Positions 1-9,967 of a stretch of DNA of 64,000 nt are shown here, one piece after another (the stretch's first letter is position 1; every line of letters starts with the position of its first letter). The notes beneath the pieces were generated by a model that was given only the letters and a program-made list of their open reading frames with translations, was not told the DNA's origin and did not search any database. Both the position numbers and the translations under genes were made by a program. The DNA comes from an uncultured Bacilli bacterium (GTDB lineage: Bacteria; Bacillota_I; Bacilli_A; RF39; UBA660): positions 1-64,000 of the forward strand of contig CANPXB010000001.1 in assembly GCA_947585595.1 (NCBI GenBank). The letters are read 5' to 3'.

Positions 1-1
1 T

Positions 2-94
2 TCGCAATTACCTGTTTCAGCAGCGGAAACCGTTACTAGTGACATTGTGAGTAAGCCTAACGGGTGGGGTAGTTATAAATACTCTGTATTCTAA
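2..94 (+). CDS. 3' end of a truncated CDS, C-terminus SQLPVSAAETVTSDIVSKPNGWGSYKYSVF
   Basis: Open frame from the window edge to TAA at 92-94. Confidence 0.5.
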   Translation, partial: SQLPVSAAETVTSDIVSKPNGWGSYKYSVF

Positions 95-133
95 AAAATG
101 TCTAAATATGTTATACTTATATTGGTGATTATA

Positions 134-541
134 ATGACTAATAATAAAGAAATTAAAATAGCTATAGCTGTTGGGGTTATCATGTTAACAATTTGTTTTG
201 TTATCGTTGTCTCTGGTGCTTCTACCAAAAAAGCTATTCAAAATGCTTCTGAAATAAAAGTATATAAACATTATGATGATGGAGAAAAACAAGAATATCA
301 TGAATGTAATATAACTACTAATGACTTAGTAAATATTAATAATGAATATAATAGTATTCTTCAATTAGATGAAGAAGATAAATATCCTGGAGCAAGTATT
401 AATGGTACTTATCGTATAACTAAAGGAACTAGTTTTATAGCTTTTGATGGTACTGATAACTTAGTATATCGTGGTGATACCGAAGCTATTTATATTTATC
501 AAACTGATCTTTATGAATATGTAGCTAACTTATGTAAATAA
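134..541 (+). CDS. Hypothetical protein with one N-terminal TM segment
   Basis: ORF; GGTGAT SD before ATG 134; hydrophobic N-terminus. Confidence 0.7.
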   Translation: MTNNKEIKIAIAVGVIMLTICFVIVVSGASTKKAIQNASEIKVYKHYDDGEKQEYHECNITTNDLVNINNEYNSILQLDEEDKYPGASINGTYRITKGTSFIAFDGTDNLVYRGDTEAIYIYQTDLYEYVANLCK

Positions 542-560
542 GTTTTATAGGAGTATATAA

Positions 561-1643
561 ATGCCAAATATAAAACGTCTTATTCATATATTTATTATTA
601 TCAATGTTATTCTTATAATTCTATTTGTTTTAATTTTACTTAATAACCATCTTAATAATAATAGTATAATTAATAGTATTTTTAATAAAAAATATAATCT
701 TACTAATGACATAATAAGACCAGATATCATTTTAAATGATTCTGATATAACAATTTATATCTATGAAGAATATCAAGAACCAGGATATAAAGCTCTAGAT
801 AATATCGACGGTGATATAACTAATAAAGTTAAAATAGATTCTAATGTCAATAATAAACAACCTGGTACTTATACTATAACTTATAGTGTTACTGATTCAT
901 CTGGTAATAAAACAGAGAGTATTCGTCATGTAACAGTTAAAGAAATAATTCATAATTATACATATTCTTCAACTAAAACTAATAACAAAGAAGTAAAAGA
1001 ACTAATTAATGATTTAAATAACTATTTAAAACATTATGACTTAAGTGTAGGATATTTAAATCTTAATAATAATTTTACTTATCTTTATAATGCTAATAAA
1101 GAATATTTTGGTGCTAGTTTAATTAAAACATTAGATGCTATGTATATTTATGAAAATAAAATGACTGATCCAGAGACCTTAAAAAATGTTAAAAAAGCCA
1201 TTTCTGTTTCTGATAATAATGCTCATGCTTATCTTGTTGATAAAATAGGTTTTAATAACCTTAAAGAATATGCTAAATATCTTGGAGCACCTTTAACTAC
1301 TTGTAATAGTCGTCATTTTTGTAATACCACTGTTAAAGCTCAATTATCTTATTTAACTCATCTATATAATTTAAAAACAACTTTACCAAATGGGGAAGAG
1401 TTAACCTCTTATTTTTTGAATGACTATGGTAATTATCTTAATTTAGAAGACACAAGTTTCTTTCATAAATATGGTGATTCTGACGAATACTATCATGATG
1501 TAGGACTTGCTAATACTGATAATCCATATATTATTGTTATCTTAACTAAAGAAAAACTAAATAAAGATATTAATTATCGTACTGTAATCAATAATATATC
1601 TCTTAAAATAGCTAATCTAAATAATCTAGTTATAAACCTCTAG
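561..1643 (+). CDS. Membrane-anchored serine hydrolase: DUF5011/Ig-like domain plus class A beta-lactamase-like domain
   Basis: EPGYKALDNIDGDITNKV...YTITYSVTDSSGNKT is typical DUF5011; GASLIKTLDAMYI (SxxK-like) and SDNN motifs. Confidence 0.7.
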   Translation: MPNIKRLIHIFIIINVILIILFVLILLNNHLNNNSIINSIFNKKYNLTNDIIRPDIILNDSDITIYIYEEYQEPGYKALDNIDGDITNKVKIDSNVNNKQPGTYTITYSVTDSSGNKTESIRHVTVKEIIHNYTYSSTKTNNKEVKELINDLNNYLKHYDLSVGYLNLNNNFTYLYNANKEYFGASLIKTLDAMYIYENKMTDPETLKNVKKAISVSDNNAHAYLVDKIGFNNLKEYAKYLGAPLTTCNSRHFCNTTVKAQLSYLTHLYNLKTTLPNGEELTSYFLNDYGNYLNLEDTSFFHKYGDSDEYYHDVGLANTDNPYIIVILTKEKLNKDINYRTVINNISLKIANLNNLVINL

Positions 1644-1701
1644 ATTTTACTAAAATAAATTAATATAGTATAATATCCCTCTATAAAGAGGGGATATTTT
1701 T

Positions 1702-3546
1702 GTGGCGGCATTTAATAAGAAGTCAATAATAATTCAAAGAATAAACCAAAGAATAAATATTATTAATGATTTATTAAATAATTATGATTTTTTAACTTCT
1801 TTAAGTACTTATTCGCATAATGATTTTAATACTTTTATTCATAATATAAGTCTTATGATAAATTACTATCTAAATAGTAATAGTTTTGTCGTTACCGAAG
1901 ATATTGAATATTTATTTAATAGAATAAATTCTACTACTTTAATAAATGATTATTCCTTTTATCCAACTAATACTTATTTTAAAAAAATGCTTCGTTTAAA
2001 TGGTCTTCAATTATCTTCAAATTCTATTCCTAGATATTTCTTAGATTTACGTACTATTGAACAAATAATTTCCATGAATTGTGAAAATAAATATCCTAAA
2101 CCAGAAGTATTTACCGATTTAGAACCAGCTCTTACTGCTTCTTTAACATATCCAAGTATCTTTTATGAAAGTATTTTAAAAACTCCTAAGACTAAAGAAC
2201 AAAGTTATAAAGAAGATGAAGAAACTCATTATTATTCTATCTTACAAAAAAGATTAGAAAATGTTCCTAATGCTTTAAGAGAATCATCTACTAAAAAAGC
2301 TCATAAATGGTTTAATGCTTTTATTGGTGAAAAACCATTACTTGTTATCTTTTCCAAAAACTTAAAAAGTAAAGATATAAAACCAGTCTTCTTATCATAT
2401 ATCGAACTTCCTACTAAGTATACTTTAGAACAAATATGTCAGCAAAATAAAGAACCAAAAGTTAACCAACCAGAGCCTAAAAAACCTAAATGTTATGTTC
2501 TATATTCACGTTATGAAAGTCTTCCAATTAATACTGAATTTAATTATAGTAATGAAGAACTTACTGGTGATATTGATTATGATATAGATTTAATCTATGG
2601 TGCTTTAGATTATAATGGTACTAGAGCTAAAATAAGTAATGAACCATATGTTAATATGCAAAGAATTAAAGATAGTTATAATATTGTTGTTCGTAAACAA
2701 AATGGTCAATATGAAATAAAAAATGGTCGTCATCGTCTTTTATATGCTAAGAACTATTATGTTCAAAACTATGATTATTACAAATCTAAAGATCAATTAG
2801 ATTTTTTAAGAAAACTAACATCTTTAATTGTTAATGTTGAACACTATATTGAAGATGAAGATATTAATAAATTACTTAAATATCTCTCAACTAAATATAA
2901 AGCTAAATTTATTAAATATGATATAAATAATGATGAACCAGGTATTATAATCCTTATTGATGATAAAGCATATGTTATTAATAATATTGATGAATTAAGT
3001 ACCTTAATAAATGATTTAACATCTAATAATAAATCAAAATATTATTTATCAGATAATGAAGAAGATCAACCAATAGATTATAGTCAAATTATGAATTATT
3101 TAATTATTACTTTAAAAGAACAAATATATACTATGAATTTTTTAGATATAATTAAATATTTATTAACAAATGGTTATTATATAGATAATAAACATTGTCT
3201 TCTAACAGCTATTGATTATTATACTTTATATAATAAATATATTTCTTTACAAAGTATGATTACCTTACATAAACTTCAAAATAAACCATTAGATATCGTA
3301 AATAAAACTCTTTCTAATATTCACTTACTTGAAATAGGTAAAATAATAATAGATATTATTAAAGCTAAAAAATATACTCTTGATTTAGAATGGTCAGAAT
3401 TAGTACCCATTTTAAAACATAATCCTTTATTACAAGATATTGATAGTAATACTTTATTAGAAGCTGCTAATTTAGCTGGTTATCAAGCTTTAAGATATCA
3501 AGTCTTGATTAAAGATAACCCTTCTAAATTATCTAAAATATGGTAA
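1702..3546 (+). CDS. Hypothetical 614-aa protein with a possible ParB-like motif (IKNGRHRLLYA)
   Basis: Long ORF with GTG start and GAGGGG SD. Confidence 0.65.
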   Translation: MAAFNKKSIIIQRINQRINIINDLLNNYDFLTSLSTYSHNDFNTFIHNISLMINYYLNSNSFVVTEDIEYLFNRINSTTLINDYSFYPTNTYFKKMLRLNGLQLSSNSIPRYFLDLRTIEQIISMNCENKYPKPEVFTDLEPALTASLTYPSIFYESILKTPKTKEQSYKEDEETHYYSILQKRLENVPNALRESSTKKAHKWFNAFIGEKPLLVIFSKNLKSKDIKPVFLSYIELPTKYTLEQICQQNKEPKVNQPEPKKPKCYVLYSRYESLPINTEFNYSNEELTGDIDYDIDLIYGALDYNGTRAKISNEPYVNMQRIKDSYNIVVRKQNGQYEIKNGRHRLLYAKNYYVQNYDYYKSKDQLDFLRKLTSLIVNVEHYIEDEDINKLLKYLSTKYKAKFIKYDINNDEPGIIILIDDKAYVINNIDELSTLINDLTSNNKSKYYLSDNEEDQPIDYSQIMNYLIITLKEQIYTMNFLDIIKYLLTNGYYIDNKHCLLTAIDYYTLYNKYISLQSMITLHKLQNKPLDIVNKTLSNIHLLEIGKIIIDIIKAKKYTLDLEWSELVPILKHNPLLQDIDSNTLLEAANLAGYQALRYQVLIKDNPSKLSKIW

Positions 3547-3565
3547 AATACTAGTAGGTGATAAT

Positions 3566-5167
3566 ATGTTAAAAAAATTAATAAATGTCTTAATTACATT
3601 AGTAATAGGTTTTATAATCTATTACATAACTTTACCAGCCATTAACTTAAATAATATGGGCTTTTACTTATTTATATTTTTTCTAGTTTTAACTTATGCT
3701 ATCTTAGATACAATAAGTAATACTAAGAAAATAGAAATCTTTAAAAAAGGAATTCGTCTAAATTATGATATTCCTAAAACTCTTACATATTCAATATATG
3801 GTATTATAGCTGTCTTTGCTTTAATTATCTTAGTTAACTTTATATGTTCTCCATTATTTAATGCTAAGAGTTATCAACAAAGAATAAGTGTTGATGAAAC
3901 AGGTAACTTTACTGAAGATATATCTGAAGTTAATTTTAATCATTTACCATTACTTGATCGTGATTCATCTGAAGTATTAGGTGATCGTGTTATGGGTCAA
4001 GTAAGTGAACTAGTTAGTCAATTTAGTGTTTCTAATTTATATACTCAAATTAATTATAATGATTCTATCTTAAGAGTAACTCCATTAGAATATGCTGATG
4101 CTATTAAATGGTTTACTAATCGTAAAGATGGTATTGTTGGTTATATAACTGTTGATAGTGTTACTGGTGAATCTAAATTAATTCGTTTAAATAAAGGCAT
4201 GAAATATTCTTCTAGTGCTTTATTTAATGAAAAACTAGAAAGAAAATTAAGATTTACTTATCCTACAACTAACTTTGGTAAAATATCATTTGAAATAGAT
4301 AATGAAGGTAATCCTTATTATATAATTCCAACTATTAGTTATACTGCCGTTGGTTTAAAAGCTAAAGTAACTGGTGTTATTATCTTTGATCCTGTAACTG
4401 GTGAATCTAAAAAGTATAAAAATGAAGATATTCCTTCATGGGTTGATATTGCTTATTCTGCTTCTTTAATTATTGAACAAGTAGATGATTGGGGCAACTA
4501 CAAGAATGGTTTCTTTAATAGTATCTTTGGTCAAAAAAATGTTGTTAATACAACTGAAGGTTATAACTATCTAGCGATGAATGATGATATCTATTTATAT
4601 ACAGGTATTACTAGTGTAGTCAGTGATGAATCTAATTTAGGTTTTATCTTAACTAATATGCGTACTGGTAAAACTACTTATTATAATGTACCTGGTGCTG
4701 AAGAATTTAGTGCTATGAATAGTGCTGAAGGTCAAGTTCAAGATATGGGTTATACTTCAACATTCCCATTATTAATTAATTTAAAAGGTAATCCAACTTA
4801 TTTAGTAAGTTTAAAAGATTCAAGTGGTTTAGTTAAGATGTATGGTTTTGTTGATGTTAAAGACTATCAAAAAGTAATTGTCACCGATGCTTCTAAAGGT
4901 ATTGAAACTGCTAGAGATAATTATTTAAACTCTATTAAAAAAGAAGCAACCGATGATGAATTAAAAATAGAAGAAATAACTATTGAAAAAATTGATGAAG
5001 CTATTATTGCTGGATATACTCATTATTTCTATACATCTAATAATAAAACTTATAATATCTCAATATCATTAAGTAATCGTCTTCCATTATTAAAAGTAGG
5101 GGACAAAATAAAAGTTGGTTATTACGAAACAGAAGACGAAATAATTGATGTTGAAAAAGTATACTAA
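3566..5167 (+). CDS. Hypothetical membrane protein with large extracytoplasmic domain
   Basis: ORF; three N-terminal hydrophobic segments; SD GGTGAT. Confidence 0.7.
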   Translation: MLKKLINVLITLVIGFIIYYITLPAINLNNMGFYLFIFFLVLTYAILDTISNTKKIEIFKKGIRLNYDIPKTLTYSIYGIIAVFALIILVNFICSPLFNAKSYQQRISVDETGNFTEDISEVNFNHLPLLDRDSSEVLGDRVMGQVSELVSQFSVSNLYTQINYNDSILRVTPLEYADAIKWFTNRKDGIVGYITVDSVTGESKLIRLNKGMKYSSSALFNEKLERKLRFTYPTTNFGKISFEIDNEGNPYYIIPTISYTAVGLKAKVTGVIIFDPVTGESKKYKNEDIPSWVDIAYSASLIIEQVDDWGNYKNGFFNSIFGQKNVVNTTEGYNYLAMNDDIYLYTGITSVVSDESNLGFILTNMRTGKTTYYNVPGAEEFSAMNSAEGQVQDMGYTSTFPLLINLKGNPTYLVSLKDSSGLVKMYGFVDVKDYQKVIVTDASKGIETARDNYLNSIKKEATDDELKIEEITIEKIDEAIIAGYTHYFYTSNNKTYNISISLSNRLPLLKVGDKIKVGYYETEDEIIDVEKVY

Positions 5168-5189
5168 GTACTCATTTTGAGTACTTTTT
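5166..5189 (+). terminator. Rho-independent terminator
   Basis: AAGTACTC-atttt-GAGTACTT followed by T-run. Confidence 0.75.
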
Positions 5190-5288
5190 ATATGTAACAT
5201 TTATATTTCAAAATAGCCATAACTTATAAATTCAATATTTATTTCATATTATAATACAATTAATTATTTTTAAGAGGTTGGACTATTT

Positions 5289-6047
5289 ATGAAAAATATT
5301 GGCGAATTTATAAGAGACATAAGATTAGAAAAGAAATTAACACAAAAGGCTTTTGGTAAATTAGTTGGTGTCGATGATAAAACTGTTTCTAAATGGGAAC
5401 ATAATGTCTATCTACCAGATATAACGTTATTATCTCCTTTAAGTAAAGCCTTAGGTATTACAGTAGATGAATTATTAGCATGTGAACGTCAAGAAAAACC
5501 TAAACTAGATATTGTTAATGACCAAGAGGAATCTACAATAAAACCAAAACCTAAATCCAAACTCTTCTTTAAAATCTTATTAATTATTCTAACTTTATCT
5601 TCTATCAGTATTGCTTCATTTATTATGTATCTTAAAACTAATAAAGCCAAATCATTAGATGAACCAACTTCTAATGAAGTAAATGTCTATAAACTAACCA
5701 GTGATGATGAAGACCTAATCATTGAAGGTTATATTATTGAGAGTGGTAGTGGACATTTAATAATAATAAAAAAATTATATATAAGAAATTTGTCACTTAA
5801 ACAAATAGATAATATTGAAATAAAACAATTATCGCCAAATGACGAAGTCATAATAAGCAAATTTATAAAGAAAAATGATATAACAATTGAAGGTAATTCT
5901 ATTAATTTATTAAACATTGAAACACAAAAAGTAAATAATATTAAAAAAATTAACTATGACAATATGATACTAAAAATAAAATATTATATTTCTACCACTA
6001 AAAGTAAAGATTTAGAATATAAAATAAAGCTAAGTAAAATATATTAA
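5289..6047 (+). CDS. XRE-family regulator with C-terminal TM and extracytoplasmic region
   Basis: N-terminal HTH: IGEFIRDIRLEKKLTQKAFGKLVGVDDKTVSKWEHNVYLPDITLL. Confidence 0.85.
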   Translation: MKNIGEFIRDIRLEKKLTQKAFGKLVGVDDKTVSKWEHNVYLPDITLLSPLSKALGITVDELLACERQEKPKLDIVNDQEESTIKPKPKSKLFFKILLIILTLSSISIASFIMYLKTNKAKSLDEPTSNEVNVYKLTSDDEDLIIEGYIIESGSGHLIIIKKLYIRNLSLKQIDNIEIKQLSPNDEVIISKFIKKNDITIEGNSINLLNIETQKVNNIKKINYDNMILKIKYYISTTKSKDLEYKIKLSKIY

Positions 6048-6163
6048 AAAAGTATTATTCGTCAAAATAACGAGTAATTCGTCAAACAAGCGATAGCGAT
6101 TTTTAAAAAGTTTATGGTAGTATGGAAAAGTAGAAAGGAGGAAAGAGTTACTTAGATATAAAA

Positions 6164-6919
6164 ATGAAGTACCTTAAGTTTACTTTGTTATTTATCTTAA
6201 TAATGCCTTTAATGGTTATGGCAGAAGCAAAGTCAACCGATGAATTTGAAATTGTTGGTGAAGCAACTAAGTATTATAAAATAGTTACTATTTTAAATGA
6301 TTCGGAAATCATGTCTATCGTATCTCCCGAAGTCACATCTTTTACTACCGAGATAACCAAGGAAGAATATGATAATGTTGATTTACAAGAATTATACAAT
6401 TTAAACACTTCAGTCACAGTTCAAACCGAATATAAAAAATTAACAACAACTATGTTAAAAGATAGTTCAAGATATCGTTATAGTGTTGATCTTACATGGA
6501 AGAATATTCCGAAAGTTCGTAGCTTCGATATTATTGCCATTGGACATTATTCTACGGTCAAAGTATCGATGGGGCCAATTTTCGAACAAAAATATTGCGA
6601 GGGGAATGGCGAATGTTACGAGGGTGCAGGAGTATCTGAAATTGTTGGAACAAACGGAACCGCTGCTGTTTTTGGCTTACCAACAGGAAATTTAACATCT
6701 TTGAGTCAGTCAATGTTTATTGATGTAGTAAAAAGCGGTTCTGGTACTGTTAAAAATCAGACTGCTGCTGGTGACTATGCCCATGCAACAAAGACCATTA
6801 CTAGAGATAATGCAAAGAAACTTAGAGTTGATGTAGTAGGAATTATCCACGATTCTAGTGTTGAATCCTATTACGACACTATCGGCGCCGCCATTGTTGA
6901 TTGGACAGGCAGCTGGTAG
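6164..6919 (+). CDS. Secreted protein of unknown function
   Basis: Signal peptide MKYLKFTLLFILIMPLMVMAEA; AGGAGGAAAGAG SD; richer in GC codons than neighbours by eye. Confidence 0.65.
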   Translation: MKYLKFTLLFILIMPLMVMAEAKSTDEFEIVGEATKYYKIVTILNDSEIMSIVSPEVTSFTTEITKEEYDNVDLQELYNLNTSVTVQTEYKKLTTTMLKDSSRYRYSVDLTWKNIPKVRSFDIIAIGHYSTVKVSMGPIFEQKYCEGNGECYEGAGVSEIVGTNGTAAVFGLPTGNLTSLSQSMFIDVVKSGSGTVKNQTAAGDYAHATKTITRDNAKKLRVDVVGIIHDSSVESYYDTIGAAIVDWTGSW

Positions 6920-7230
6920 AATATTAATTAATTGATGGATTACTTATTGTAACAATACAATGTATAAATAAAAACGGTATATATCATACCATCACCAAAA
7001 ATTATTTATACATTAAAATAATATAATAAGTAGTCATATTCAAAAATAATTAAACATAACAAACCTATAAATTAAAAAAAAATAAAAAATAAAAATAAAA
7101 AAATTTAAACAAAGAAAGAGAGGATCTTTCTAAAAGATATTTTATGAATGCCTCTTGGAATTATGTTTTAAAAAAATGTCGATTATAATAAAAAAAATAA
7201 TTAAATAATTAAATAACAAAAAAATATAAA

Positions 7231-7257
7231 GGGTACTCGTTTGAGTACCCTCCCTTT
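7231..7257. terminator. Bidirectional intrinsic terminator
   Basis: GGGTACTC-gttt-GAGTACCC with T/A tracts on both sides. Confidence 0.7.
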
Positions 7258-7265
7258 TTAATGTG

Positions 7266-7295
7266 TAAAAAAAAGAACTTACTAACTAAGTAAGT
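7266..7295 (-). terminator. Terminator of the TM2-domain gene
   Basis: Inverted repeat ACTTACT/AGTAAGT with T-run on - strand. Confidence 0.65.
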
Positions 7296-7297
7296 CT

Positions 7298-7702
7298 TTA
7301 TTGACCTAATGGAACGCCATTAGCATCAGTATTGATTGATCCTGATAAAATCATGATACCTTCAACTAAGCCCCAAATTTCAACAGCTACTGTTGCGATA
7401 CCACAAGTTACAATACCACCTAGTAAAGCTACAAGTAGTTGTGTAACTGCTTTTCCTGTATAACCTAAATAGAAATTATGTACTCCAAAAGTTCCTAAGA
7501 AAATACCTAATAAACCAGCACATAATTTAGATTTTTGTTGAGTTCCAGCAGGAACTTGTTGCATTGGTTGTACTGGTTGACCATTTTGAACTTGAACTTG
7601 TGGAGCTGCTTGTTGTGTAGCATTTACTGGAGCACCACAATTTTCACAAAATTGAACTCCTTCAGCTACCTCTTTGCCACAGTTAGGACAAAACTTATTC
7701 AT
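7298..7702 (-). CDS. Zinc-ribbon plus TM2-domain membrane protein
   Basis: MNKFCPNCGKEVAEGVQFCENCGAP zinc ribbon; SKLCAGLLGIFLGTFGVHNFYLGYTGKAVTQLL TM2 signature. Confidence 0.9.
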   Translation of the reverse strand: MNKFCPNCGKEVAEGVQFCENCGAPVNATQQAAPQVQVQNGQPVQPMQQVPAGTQQKSKLCAGLLGIFLGTFGVHNFYLGYTGKAVTQLLVALLGGIVTCGIATVAVEIWGLVEGIMILSGSINTDANGVPLGQ

Positions 7703-7802
7703 GTAAACACAACCTTTCTAGAATAATTATAAACCATAAAGACTTAAATTCAAACAAAAATTTACATAAAGTATAGTATAATACAGATGAGGTGTCATCT
7801 AT

Positions 7803-8258
7803 ATGAATTTATTAAAAGATCAATATATAATTTTAGAACTTATTCCTACAGCCTTAAAAAAAGAAAAAGGGGATATTATTCAATTATCAGCTATTAAACT
7901 AGAAGGTTTAAATCTTTTAGATCGTTTTGATTATCGTTTACGTGAAGATTTAATTGCTTTTCCAGATTTAAAAGAAATGATTTCTTATGACAAAGATGCT
8001 TTTATCTATAAAGATAGTACTAAAGAAATCTTAAATGCTTTTAAAGAGTGGTCAGGTGACTTACCATTACTTATTATTGATAATGCCTATACCCAAAACT
8101 ATTTAGTTGATTTAACTAATCCCAAAGAATCTATTTTTAAATATTTAGATATGGAATATCATGATTATATTATTGAAGAATTAATTAAAAAATATGAATT
8201 AGAACCTTCTAATTATATTGTTGATTTACTTTATGAATCTTTAATAAAACATTTATAA
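7803..8258 (+). CDS. DnaQ/DEDD exonuclease-like protein, catalytic residues apparently lost
   Basis: YIILELIPTALKKEKGDIIQLSAIKLEGLNLLDRF follows the ExoI region layout; DNAYTQNYL at the HNaxFD position. Confidence 0.5.
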   Translation: MNLLKDQYIILELIPTALKKEKGDIIQLSAIKLEGLNLLDRFDYRLREDLIAFPDLKEMISYDKDAFIYKDSTKEILNAFKEWSGDLPLLIIDNAYTQNYLVDLTNPKESIFKYLDMEYHDYIIEELIKKYELEPSNYIVDLLYESLIKHL

Positions 8259-8306
8259 AAAATGTGATATAATATTTTTATATTAGAATAAAATAGGGTG
8301 ATAAAA

Positions 8307-8768
8307 ATGAATTTAGAAAAACATCGTGGGCTTTCTCTTATAATTTATCTTTTAAGTAACGTCTTTTATATTATTGGAATCTTTATTATTTATAAGTTTT
8401 TATTTAATTTACATTATTATTATTTGTTTGTAACTATTCCAACTTTATTCTTATTTATTACCTTAACTATCGTTAATTTTATTAAAATAATCTTAGTTAT
8501 TATCTCTTCTATTTTTGGTCGTAATGATAATAGCGAAGTAAATAATTCTTTAAATCGTTGTCTAGCTTATTTAAATCGTACTTGTAAATATGTTTTAATT
8601 GGTATTTTTACTGCCTTATTAACTTCTATTATGGTCTTAGATGTTATCTTTTGTGTCCGTAAAGAAATGTATTTATTATTATCACTATCAATAGTTGTTT
8701 GGATTTTACTATATTATATTTTATTTAGAGTCATTGTTAAAATGATTAGAAAAGAAATTCGTTTATAA
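8307..8768 (+). CDS. Hypothetical multi-pass membrane protein
   Basis: ORF; GGGTG SD before ATG 8307. Confidence 0.65.
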   Translation: MNLEKHRGLSLIIYLLSNVFYIIGIFIIYKFLFNLHYYYLFVTIPTLFLFITLTIVNFIKIILVIISSIFGRNDNSEVNNSLNRCLAYLNRTCKYVLIGIFTALLTSIMVLDVIFCVRKEMYLLLSLSIVVWILLYYILFRVIVKMIRKEIRL

Positions 8769-8769
8769 G

Positions 8770-9207
8770 ATGAAAGAAAAAGTTTTAGTAAGTGCCTGTT
8801 TATTAGGCGTTAATTGTAAATATAATGGTGGTAATAACTTTAAAGAAGAACTATTGAATAAGTTAAAAGATAAGGAAATAATTCCATTCTGTCCAGAAAT
8901 TGCCGGTGGCTTAAGTACACCTCGTCCAGCTTCTGAGATAAAAGGTGATAAAGTCCTTAATATCGAAGGCCATGATGTAACTGATAATTTTAAACGTGGA
9001 GCAAGTGAAGCCTTACATCTATGCGAGTTACTAGGTATTAAAAAAGCTATCTTAAAAGCTAAAAGTCCTTCATGTGGTTATGGTCTTATCTATGATGGCA
9101 CATTTGGTTCGAAGTTAACAACTGGTAATGGAATAACTGCTAATTTATTACAAGAAAATGGTATTGAAGTCATTAGTGATCAAGAATATATAGAAAGAGG
9201 GGAGTAA
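8770..9207 (+). CDS. DUF523 family protein
   Basis: VSACLLGVNCKYNGGNN...PFCPEIAGGLSTPRPASEI...KAKSPSCGYGLIYDGTF. Confidence 0.9.
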   Translation: MKEKVLVSACLLGVNCKYNGGNNFKEELLNKLKDKEIIPFCPEIAGGLSTPRPASEIKGDKVLNIEGHDVTDNFKRGASEALHLCELLGIKKAILKAKSPSCGYGLIYDGTFGSKLTTGNGITANLLQENGIEVISDQEYIERGE

Positions 9208-9209
9208 CA

Positions 9210-9905
9210 ATGTTTGAAACAAGTCAAAGTTTTATAAAAAGTCCAACTTTTACCTTACCAAATCCCGAAGAAAACTCTTTGCCTGTCTTTACAACTGCTG
9301 ATTATCAAGATCTAGTTCTTCCTTCTTCAGAGACTGATTTTCATAACTTATATTTAGATATTGTTTCGGAAATTAATAATAAAATTAAAGAAATTAATTT
9401 CGCGCATGGTTGTTATGAAACAACTGGTATGATTTCCATTACTGATACTAATTTTATTAAAACTATTTTATATTTAGAAAATAAGATTAATCGTAATTTA
9501 CTAGATATTACTTTATATAAAAATGATTTATCTAATCTACGTATTGTCTACCTACAAAAGTTTCATAAACCATTAGTTAATAGTTTAATTCAAAAACCTA
9601 ATCTTCTTGACATTGAATATTATTCTAATGTTGATTATTATCTTGTCTTTAGTAATCAATTAATTAATGTTTCAGCTCATGAAATCTTAGACTTATTATC
9701 TAAAGAAGATTCTTCTAATGAATTTAAAATTAAAGACTTATTAGCTTTAATTGAATCTATTAAACGAATGATTAATAATCGTCTTTCATATGAAGTAAGT
9801 TATCATCACTTAGATATAAATGATATTGCTGATTTCTTAAATCAAAATCGTGATTTAATTAAAGAAGTTCAAGATAAATTATCTGGATCTAATTCAAATT
9901 CTTAA
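9210..9905 (+). CDS. Hypothetical protein
   Basis: ORF with SD GAGGGGAG. Confidence 0.6.
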   Translation: MFETSQSFIKSPTFTLPNPEENSLPVFTTADYQDLVLPSSETDFHNLYLDIVSEINNKIKEINFAHGCYETTGMISITDTNFIKTILYLENKINRNLLDITLYKNDLSNLRIVYLQKFHKPLVNSLIQKPNLLDIEYYSNVDYYLVFSNQLINVSAHEILDLLSKEDSSNEFKIKDLLALIESIKRMINNRLSYEVSYHHLDINDIADFLNQNRDLIKEVQDKLSGSNSNS

Positions 9906-9967
9906 AGATTAAATATTTTTATTTAATCTTTTTAATTACTATGTTATAATAAATAATAGGTGAGAAT

